Assembly (NCBI GenBank): GCA_964242625.1
Contig: CAXTAO010000001.1
Location: forward strand, 317,050-381,049
Direction: 5' to 3'
Length of the DNA stretch: 64,000 bases
Origin: JASLDZ01 sp964242625
GTDB taxonomy: Bacteria; Pseudomonadota; Alphaproteobacteria; Caulobacterales; Caulobacteraceae
The position numbers were made by a program, and so were the translations under genes. Below are positions 58,566 to 64,000 of the stretch, one piece after another. Below the pieces are notes generated by a model. It worked only from the letters and a program-made list of their open reading frames with translations. It was not told where the DNA came from and made no database searches. The stretch's first letter is position 1. Each line of letters begins with the position of its first letter.

Positions 58566-58748
58566 ATGGCCGTCCCCAAGAGGAAAACCTCGCCGTCGCG
58601 GCGCAACATGCGTCGTTCGCACCACGCCCTCGGGCCCAACAGCTTCATCGAAGACAAGGACACGGGCGAGCTGCGCCGGCCGCACCACGTCGACCTGAAG
58701 ACCGGCCTCTACAAGGGCCGCCAGGTGATCGAGCCCAAGCAGGACTGA
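58566..58748 (+). CDS. rpmF: 50S ribosomal protein L32
   Basis: L32 is a small 50S protein. The 60-residue product (MAVPKRKTSPSRRNMRRSHH, HHVDLKTGLYKGRQVIEPK) is full length and lacks the four-cysteine zinc site, as in many alphaproteobacteria. A 7-bp hairpin follows 21 bases after the stop. Here it stands alone, not beside plsX. Confidence 0.96.
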   Translation: MAVPKRKTSPSRRNMRRSHHALGPNSFIEDKDTGELRRPHHVDLKTGLYKGRQVIEPKQD

Positions 58749-58769
58749 TCCGGCGGCTGAAGGCTGGGG

Positions 58770-58790
58770 CCGCGCCCGCTTCAGGCGCGG
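58770..58790 (+). terminator. Hairpin after rpmF
   Basis: CCGCGCC and GGCGCGG pair over seven bases around a seven-base loop, then TTCATGCCTT. Confidence 0.55.
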
Positions 58791-58863
58791 TTCATGCCTT
58801 GCGTGTGAACCTCACGCCCTAGCCGCCGTTCCTGTCGGCGAAGCTTAACCGGGAGCCCTCTTC

Positions 58864-59184
58864 GTGAAGAACCTCGTCGCCTCGCTCGGCGCCATCGCCA
58901 CCGTGCTGACCGCCACCGCGGCGCCCGTCGTGGCCCAGGCGCAGGACTACCGCTACGACCGCCGGGTGGAGCGCCGCCACGGCTACGCCCGCAACTACCG
59001 TCGCGGCTACTCCAATTGCCGGCGCGACCAGCGCTCCTCGGCCAACAAGGGCACGCTCGCGGGCGCACTGGTCGGCGGGGCTTCGGGCGCGCTGATCGGC
59101 GGCGACGCCTTGGGCGCGCTCGTCGGCGCGGGCGTGGGCGCGGTGGGCGGCCACGAGATCGCCAAGCGTCGCGTGCGCTGCTGA
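58864..59184 (+). CDS. Exported glycine-zipper protein
   Basis: The 106-residue protein has a signal peptide (about 1-24, AAPVVAQA), a Tyr/Arg-rich segment (YRYDRRVERRHGYARNYRRG), then a glycine-zipper region (GALVGGASGALIGG, ALVGAGVGAVGGHEIAKR) typical of small 2TM/Rick_17kDa-like envelope proteins. Two cysteines (one terminal) could pair. GTG at 58864. Probably periplasmic or outer-membrane associated; function unknown. Two hairpins follow. Confidence 0.8.
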   Translation: MKNLVASLGAIATVLTATAAPVVAQAQDYRYDRRVERRHGYARNYRRGYSNCRRDQRSSANKGTLAGALVGGASGALIGGDALGALVGAGVGAVGGHEIAKRRVRC

Positions 59185-59196
59185 TCCAGCGCTGAG

Positions 59197-59214
59197 GCCG
59201 GGCGCCCGCCCGGC
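59197..59214 (+). terminator. Hairpin after the glycine-zipper gene
   Basis: GCCGGGCG and CGCCCGGC pair over eight bases with a CC centre, 13 bases after the stop, followed by TCGGTTCCTT. Confidence 0.6.
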
Positions 59215-59228
59215 TCGGTTCCTTCCGG

Positions 59229-59267
59229 GCGGCGCGTGGGCTATGGGCTCGCGCGCCGCTTTTTCTT
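59229..59267 (+). terminator. Terminator-like hairpin with T-run just upstream of eno
   Basis: GCGGCGCG (59229-59236) pairs with CGCGCCGC (59252-59259) across a 15-base loop and is followed by TTTTTCTTT. It has both elements of an intrinsic terminator but ends only 17 bases before the eno start, so it may instead be an attenuator. Confidence 0.55.
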
Positions 59268-59283
59268 TGCCCCGAAGGACCGC

Positions 59284-60570
59284 ATGACCGAGATCGCCGA
59301 CATCACCGCGCGCGAGATTCTGGACAGCCGCGGCAACCCGACGGTCGAGGTCGATGTCACGCTGGAGGATGGCGCCTTCGGCCGCGCCGCCGTGCCCTCG
59401 GGGGCCTCCACCGGCGCGCACGAGGCGGTCGAGAAGCGCGACGGCGACAAGGGCCGGTATGGCGGCAAGGGCGTGCTTCAGGCCGTCGACGCGGTGAACG
59501 GCGAGATCTTCGACGCGCTGTCAGGTTTCGACGCCGCCGACCAACGCCGGCTCGACACCGCGCTGATCGCGCTGGATGGGATCGACAACAAGGCGCGTCT
59601 CGGCGCCAACGCCATCCTGGGCGTGAGCCTCGCCGCCGCCAAGGCGCAGGCGGTCTCCACCGGACAGCCGCTCTTCAAGTACGTGGGCGGCATGAACGCG
59701 CGCGTCCTGCCCACGCCCATGATGAACGTCATCAACGGCGGCGCCCACGCCGACAACACCATCGACTTCCAGGAGTTCATGGTGGCCCCCGCCGGCGCCG
59801 AGAGCTTCTCGGACGCGCTGCGCATGGGCGCCGAGATCTTCCACAGCCTGAAGTCGGCGCTCAAGGCCGCCGGACATAACACCAACGTCGGCGACGAGGG
59901 CGGCTTCGCGCCCAACCTGCGCACGCCGGAAGAGGCGTGCGAGTTCATCGTGCGCGCGGGCGAGGCGGCGGGCTATCGCGCCGGCGAGGACTTCTGGCTG
60001 GCGCTGGACGTGGCCGCGACCGAGTTCTTCAAGGACGGCCGCTACGTCATGGGGGGCGCGGGAGCGACGGCCGACGCCGCCGGCATGACCGATCTCCTCT
60101 CCGCACTCGCCGCGACCTTCCCGATCTACTCCATCGAGGACGGGCTGGCGGAGGATGACTGGGAGGGCTGGCTGCACCTCACCGAGGCGCTGGGCGATCG
60201 GCTGCAGCTCGTGGGCGACGATCTCTTCGTGACCAACCCCGACCGCTTGGCCGAGGGCGTCGGCAAGGGGGCGGCCAACGCCATCCTCGTCAAGGTCAAC
60301 CAGATCGGCACGCTGTCGGAGACGCTGGACGCCGTCGACCTCGCCACCCGCGCGGGCTACGGCGCGGTGATGAGTCACCGCTCGGGCGAGACGGAGGACT
60401 CGACGATCGCCGACCTCGCGGTCGCCACCAACTGCGGGCAGATCAAGACGGGGTCGATGTCGCGCTCCGACCGCATGGCCAAGTACAACCAGCTCCTGCG
60501 CATCGAGGAGATGCTGGGCGACCAGGGCGTCTATGCGGGCACGAGCGTCATCCGCGACGCGGCGGAGTAG
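59284..60570 (+). CDS. eno: Enolase
   Basis: Glycolytic 2-phosphoglycerate dehydratase and, in some bacteria, a degradosome partner. ATG at 59284 (MTEIADITAREILDSRGNPTVEVDV) yields 428 residues. Metal and catalytic residues lie in VNGEIFDAL, the NVIN GGAHADN segment, GDEGGFAPNL, SIEDGLAEDDW, LVGDDLFVTNP and SHRSGETEDSTIADL. An upstream in-frame start at 59236 would place the T-run hairpin inside the gene and is rejected. A bidirectional hairpin follows. Confidence 0.97.
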   Translation: MTEIADITAREILDSRGNPTVEVDVTLEDGAFGRAAVPSGASTGAHEAVEKRDGDKGRYGGKGVLQAVDAVNGEIFDALSGFDAADQRRLDTALIALDGIDNKARLGANAILGVSLAAAKAQAVSTGQPLFKYVGGMNARVLPTPMMNVINGGAHADNTIDFQEFMVAPAGAESFSDALRMGAEIFHSLKSALKAAGHNTNVGDEGGFAPNLRTPEEACEFIVRAGEAAGYRAGEDFWLALDVAATEFFKDGRYVMGGAGATADAAGMTDLLSALAATFPIYSIEDGLAEDDWEGWLHLTEALGDRLQLVGDDLFVTNPDRLAEGVGKGAANAILVKVNQIGTLSETLDAVDLATRAGYGAVMSHRSGETEDSTIADLAVATNCGQIKTGSMSRSDRMAKYNQLLRIEEMLGDQGVYAGTSVIRDAAE

Positions 60571-60583
60571 GGCAGCCTACGCG

Positions 60584-60616
60584 AGCGCAGGCCGGCGGCG
60601 AGCGCCGGCCCGCGCT
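60584..60616. terminator. Bidirectional hairpin between eno and the convergent small gene
   Basis: AGCGC-GGCCGGCG pairs with CGCCGGCC-GCGCT (one A/C mismatch) around GCGAG. It lies between two converging stops and can serve both strands. Confidence 0.65.
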
Positions 60617-60625
60617 TGGCGGCGG

Positions 60626-60826
60626 CTAGACGGGCTTGGCGCCCGGGGCGTCGCACTTGGCGAACTTGCCGCGGCCGTCCTTGCAGCGGACGGGCTTGGC
60701 GGCGGCCGCGGCGGGGCACTTGATGAACTTGCCCTTGGCGTCGCGGCACTTGGGGCCGACGGCTCCGGCCGAGCCGGCGAGGCTCAGCGCGAGGGCGGCG
60801 ATCAGGGCGGGTCCGGCGAGGCGCAT
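60626..60826 (-). CDS. Small exported protein with two Cys-Lys repeats
   Basis: The 66-residue product has a signal peptide (about 1-22, LAGSAGA-VG) and two copies of an 11-residue unit, CRDAKGKFIKC (27-37) and CKDGRGKFAKC (48-58), each with a cysteine at both ends and a basic middle, joined by a Pro/Ala linker. The mature protein is strongly basic. Similar short proteins are familiar from alphaproteobacterial genomes without a function; metal or anion binding or paired disulfide loops are possible. Convergent with eno. Confidence 0.75.
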   Translation of the reverse strand: MRLAGPALIAALALSLAGSAGAVGPKCRDAKGKFIKCPAAAAAKPVRCKDGRGKFAKCDAPGAKPV

Positions 60827-60967
60827 GGGGGTCTCCTCATCTGTGCGGAGCCCGAGGCTGGCGCCGCTCGGCGCCGCCCGCAAGCGCACGCGGCTTACAG
60901 CTGAGCAATACGTCGTTAAGCCTGTCGCGCGAAGCTGGCGCGTCATCGCACCGGAGCTTCCCCCCAC

Positions 60968-61264
60968 GTGATCGCGCGGCTCAGCCCCTACGCGCCCACC
61001 GCGCTGTTCGCCCTCCTGATCTTCTATTTCGCCGTTAACGCGCTGACAGGCCAGCGCGGCCTCCTGACCGACCACCGCCGCGAGACCACGCTTGCCTCGC
61101 GCACTCTTGAGCTGCAGGCGGTGCGCGCCGAGCGCGTGCGGCTTCAGCAGGAGACGCAGCTCCTGGCCGACGCCCATCTCTCGCGCGACCTCCTGGAGGA
61201 GCGCGCCCGCGCCGTCCTGGGCTTCGCCGACCCGCGCGACTACGTGATCCGCCTCCGGCCGTGA
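60968..61264 (+). CDS. ftsB: Cell division protein FtsB/DivIC-type
   Basis: FtsB links FtsQ to FtsL and activates FtsW/FtsI at the septum. The 98-residue protein has one N-terminal helix (APTALFALLIFYFAVNALTG), a leucine-rich coiled coil (ASRTLELQAVRAERVRLQQE) and a C-terminal segment LEERARAVLGFADPRDYVIR typical of the septum-formation initiator family. GTG at 60968. Its position just before pdhA is standard in alphaproteobacteria. Confidence 0.88.
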   Translation: MIARLSPYAPTALFALLIFYFAVNALTGQRGLLTDHRRETTLASRTLELQAVRAERVRLQQETQLLADAHLSRDLLEERARAVLGFADPRDYVIRLRP

Positions 61265-61378
61265 GCGCCTCGCGCGCGAGCCGAGCCCCCTAGCCAACCC
61301 CGGCCCGCTTCCGCTAGGTCATCGCGCGCCACGGCCCGAACGGCCGGGCGTGTGGCGTACGGCGGAGGACGACGGCGA

Positions 61379-62392
61379 ATGGCGCGCGCGCGCAACGGCG
61401 ACGGCGGGGCTCCCGACCGCGCCAACGGCCCGGGCCGGGACGAGCAGCTCGGCTGGTACCGCGACATGCTCCTGATCCGCCGCTTCGAGGAGCGGGCGGG
61501 CCAGCTCTACGGCATGGGTCTGATCGGCGGCTTCTGCCACCTCTACATCGGCCAGGAAGCCATCGCCGTCGGCATGCAGACGCTGAAGCGGCCAGAAGAC
61601 GAGATCATTACCGGCTATCGCGACCACGGCCACATGCTGGCCGCGGGCATGGATCCGCGCGAGGTCATGGCCGAGCTCACCGGCCGCGCCGCCGGCTCCG
61701 CCCGCGGCAAGGGCGGCTCCATGCACATGTTCTCCACCGAGAAGGGCTTCTACGGCGGCCACGGCATCGTGGGCGCGCAGACCGCGCTCGGCACCGGCCT
61801 CGCCTTCGCCAACCGCTACAAGGAGGACGGCGGCGTGTCGTTCACCTACATGGGCGACGGCGCGGTGAACCAGGGCCAGGTCTACGAGGCCTTCAACATG
61901 GCCCAGCTGTGGAAGCTGCCCGTCGTCTACGTCATCGAGAACAACCAGTACGCCATGGGCACGAGTGTGGAGCGCGCCTCGGCCGAGACGGCCCTGCACA
62001 AGCGCGGCGCCTCGTTCGGCATCCCCGGCGAGCCAGTCGATGGCATGGACTTGGAGGCGGTGCGCGACGCTGGGGCCCACGCGGTCGAGCACGCGCGTTC
62101 GGGCAAGGGGCCCTTCATCCTGGAGATGAAGACCTACCGCTACCGCGGCCACTCGATGAGCGATCCGGCCAAGTACCGCACCCGCGACGAGGTCGACGAG
62201 ATGCGCAAGACGCGCGACCCCATCGACCACTTCCGCGCCCGGCTCGAGGCGGCGGGCTACGGCGACGAGGCGAGCCTGAAGGCCATCGACGCCGAGGTGA
62301 AGAAGATCGTCGCCGACGCCGCCGAGTTCGCCCGCACAGCACCCGAGCCCGAGCCCGCCGAGCTCTACACCGACGTCTACCTGGAAGCCTGA
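61379..62392 (+). CDS. pdhA: Pyruvate dehydrogenase E1 component, alpha subunit
   Basis: The alpha half of E1 decarboxylates pyruvate with thiamine diphosphate. ATG at 61379 has GGAGG ten bases upstream (a GTG at 61352 is also in frame); 337 residues. It shows MLLIRRFEERAGQLYGMGLI, GYRDHGHMLAAG, GKGGSMHMFS, the ThDP-binding GDGAVNQGQVYEAFNMAQLW...NN motif and YRYRGHSMSDPAKYR, the phosphorylation-loop-like region. It precedes pdhB by five bases. Confidence 0.97.
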   Translation: MARARNGDGGAPDRANGPGRDEQLGWYRDMLLIRRFEERAGQLYGMGLIGGFCHLYIGQEAIAVGMQTLKRPEDEIITGYRDHGHMLAAGMDPREVMAELTGRAAGSARGKGGSMHMFSTEKGFYGGHGIVGAQTALGTGLAFANRYKEDGGVSFTYMGDGAVNQGQVYEAFNMAQLWKLPVVYVIENNQYAMGTSVERASAETALHKRGASFGIPGEPVDGMDLEAVRDAGAHAVEHARSGKGPFILEMKTYRYRGHSMSDPAKYRTRDEVDEMRKTRDPIDHFRARLEAAGYGDEASLKAIDAEVKKIVADAAEFARTAPEPEPAELYTDVYLEA

Positions 62393-62397
62393 CCGCC

Positions 62398-63843
62398 GTG
62401 ACCGACGTACTGATGCCGGCGCTCTCCCCCACCATGGAGGAGGGCACGCTCGCCAAGTGGAACATCAAGGTCGGCGACCAGGTCGAAGCGGGCCAGGTCA
62501 TCGCCGAGATCGAGACGGACAAGGCCACCATGGAGGTGGAGGCGGTCGACGAGGGCGTGGTCGAGGCCCTGCTTGTCGAGGCCGGCGCGGAGGGCGTGAA
62601 GGTCAACACGCCCATAGCGCGGCTGAAGGGGGAGGGCGGTGCGGACGTCGCAGCCCCCACCGGCGACGCCTCGGAGGACAGCCGCGCGGCCGACGCGGGC
62701 GTGGCCGTCGCCAAGCCCAACGCCGACGAGAACCACGGCGGCGAGCCGGAGAAGGCTCCGCCCGAGACGGCTCAGCCGAAGCCGGAAGGCGAGGGGCCCA
62801 CGCCGGTCGCCAAGGCCTCCCCCGCCGCCGACCCCGAGATCCCCGCCGACGCCAAGATGGTGCGCACCACGGTGCGCGACGCCCTGCGCGACGCCATGGC
62901 CGAGGAGATGCGGCGCGACGATCGCGTGTTCCTGATCGGCGAGGAAGTCGCCCAGTACCAGGGCGCCTACAAGGTCAGCCGCGAGCTCCTGCAGGAGTTC
63001 GGCGACAAGCGCGTGGTCGACACGCCCATCACCGAATACGGCTTCGCCCAGCTGGGCGTGGGCGCGGCCTTCGCCGGGCTGAAGCCCATCGTCGAGTTCA
63101 TGACCTTCAACTTCGCCATGCAGGCGATCGACGCCATCATCAACTCGGCCGCCAAGACCCTCTACATGTCGGGCGGGCAGATCAAGTCGTCGGTGGTGTT
63201 CCGCGGGCCGAACGGCGCGGCCGCCCGCGTCGGCGCCCAGCATAGCCAGGACTATTCCGCCTGGTACGGCTCGGTGCCCGGGCTGAAGGTGGTTGCCCCC
63301 TACGACGCGGCCGACGCCAAGGGCCTCCTCAAGGCGGCGATCCGCGATCCCAACCCCGTGGTCTTCCTCGAGAACGAGATGCTCTACGGCCTCGAGTTCG
63401 ACGTGCCGGAGGGTGACGACTTCGTGCTCCCGATCGGCAAGGCCAAGGTGCGGCGCGAGGGGGCCCACGTCACCATCACCGCCGTCTCGCGCATGGTCGG
63501 GCTGGCGCTGCAGGCCGCCGAGGAGCTCGCCAAGGAGGGCGTCGAGGCGGAGGTGATCGACCTGCGCTCCCTGCGCCCGCTCGACCACGAGACGGTGGTG
63601 GAAAGCGTCAAGAAGACCAACCGTATCGTCGCGGTGGAGGAGGGCTGGCAGCCCTTCGGCGTCGCGGCCGAGGTTTGCCAGCGCGTGACCGAGCACGCCT
63701 TCGACCACCTCGACGCGCCGCCCACCCGCGTGTCGGGCGAGGACGTGCCTATGCCCTACGCCGCCAACCTGGAGGCGCTGGCGCTTCCGTCCGTCGAGAA
63801 GATCGTCAGGGCCGTGAAGGCCGTGACCTACCGCGAGGGCTGA
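62398..63843 (+). CDS. pdhB: Pyruvate dehydrogenase E1 component, beta subunit with lipoyl domain
   Basis: The beta half of E1. GTG at 62398 gives 481 residues. An N-terminal biotinyl-lipoyl domain (VLMPALSPTMEEGTLAKW, lipoyl-Lys in IETDKATMEVEAVD) is joined by an 80-residue Pro/Ala/Glu linker to the catalytic domain from about residue 155 (TVRDALRDAMAEEMRRDDRV, GEEVAQYQGAYKVS, FMTFNFAMQAIDAI). A lipoyl domain on E1-beta is an alphaproteobacterial trait. Its lipoyl domain is nearly identical to that of the next gene. Confidence 0.97.
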   Translation: MTDVLMPALSPTMEEGTLAKWNIKVGDQVEAGQVIAEIETDKATMEVEAVDEGVVEALLVEAGAEGVKVNTPIARLKGEGGADVAAPTGDASEDSRAADAGVAVAKPNADENHGGEPEKAPPETAQPKPEGEGPTPVAKASPAADPEIPADAKMVRTTVRDALRDAMAEEMRRDDRVFLIGEEVAQYQGAYKVSRELLQEFGDKRVVDTPITEYGFAQLGVGAAFAGLKPIVEFMTFNFAMQAIDAIINSAAKTLYMSGGQIKSSVVFRGPNGAAARVGAQHSQDYSAWYGSVPGLKVVAPYDAADAKGLLKAAIRDPNPVVFLENEMLYGLEFDVPEGDDFVLPIGKAKVRREGAHVTITAVSRMVGLALQAAEELAKEGVEAEVIDLRSLRPLDHETVVESVKKTNRIVAVEEGWQPFGVAAEVCQRVTEHAFDHLDAPPTRVSGEDVPMPYAANLEALALPSVEKIVRAVKAVTYREG

Positions 63844-63846
63844 GCG

Positions 63847-64000
63847 ATGGTCGACATCCTCATGCCCGCGCTCTCCCCCACCATGGAGGAGGGCACGCTG
63901 GCCAAGTGGCTGGTGAAGGAGGGCGACCCGGTCGAGGCGGGCCAGGTGATCGCCGAGATCGAGACCGACAAGGCCACCATGGAGGTGGAGGCGGTCGACG
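63847..64000 (+). CDS. pdhC: Dihydrolipoamide acetyltransferase (E2), 3' truncated by window edge
   Basis: The E2 core passes the acetyl group to CoA. Only the first 51 codons are present: MVDILMPALSPTMEEGTLAK, a short divergent stretch, then VIAEIETDKATMEVEAVD with the lipoylated Lys. ATG at 63847 starts three bases after the pdhB stop. The partner order pdhA-pdhB-pdhC supports the call, although the catalytic domain lies outside the window. Confidence 0.93.
   Translation, partial: MVDILMPALSPTMEEGTLAKWLVKEGDPVEAGQVIAEIETDKATMEVEAVD

Overview
The window is 64 kb of dense, very GC-rich chromosomal DNA from an alphaproteobacterium, most likely Caulobacterales or a close relative. The evidence is the gene order (proS-lolC-lolD-dnaE-rpsB-tsf-pyrH-frr-uppS-cdsA-dxr-rseP-bamA-skp-lpxD-fabZ-lpxA-lpxI-lpxB, then gltA/gltX/comEC/lexA/trp), LexA boxes of the alphaproteobacterial GTTC-N7-GTTC type, LpxI rather than LpxH, a zinc-less short adenylate kinase, and a pyruvate dehydrogenase E1-beta with its own lipoyl domain. 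The order assignment rests on remembered synteny, not a search. Almost everything is core housekeeping; accessory material is limited to a few small or secreted proteins and one large palindromic repeat.

Layout. 1-432 is the 3' end of tuf, closed by a perfect hairpin. 640-2848 holds two non-core genes: a secreted GIN-type beta-repeat protein (+) and a polytopic membrane protein (-). 2922-17531 is the ribosomal superoperon (rpsJ to rplQ, with secY, adk and rpoA) behind a sigma70-like promoter and a leader of about 250 nt; strong hairpins sit in its longer gaps. 17599-24901 carries a DUF1467 membrane protein, proS, one LolC/E permease with LolD, a 30-codon membrane peptide behind a LexA box, and dnaE. 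25056-29513 is rpsB-tsf-(EF-hand gene)-pyrH-frr. 29557-41452 is an envelope-biogenesis run: isoprenoid/phospholipid enzymes (uppS, cdsA, dxr), the site-2 protease, BamA, Skp and the lipid A genes lpxD-fabZ-lpxA-lpxI-lpxB.

41456-53927 is mostly on the minus strand: gltA, gltX, then comEC (+) overlapping lexA (-) tail to tail, a 365-bp imperfect palindrome, trpC-trpD-trpG, a small convergent plus-strand gene, trpE and the periplasmic folding factor ppiD. From 54101 the plus strand resumes with tpiA, secG, pyrG, a short, somewhat less GC-rich accessory stretch (28-residue membrane peptide, PEP-CTERM protein), rpmF, a glycine-zipper protein, eno, a convergent Cys-repeat secreted protein, ftsB, pdhA, pdhB and the first 154 bases of the E2 gene.

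The most interesting signal is at 21247-21378: a LexA box overlapping a Caulobacter-like -10 element, a strong Shine-Dalgarno sequence and a 30-residue single-helix membrane peptide directly upstream of dnaE. It matches in size, regulation, topology and locus what is known of SidA, the SOS-induced division inhibitor of Caulobacter. The window also encodes LexA itself behind two boxes, so regulator and candidate checkpoint effector lie within 26 kb.
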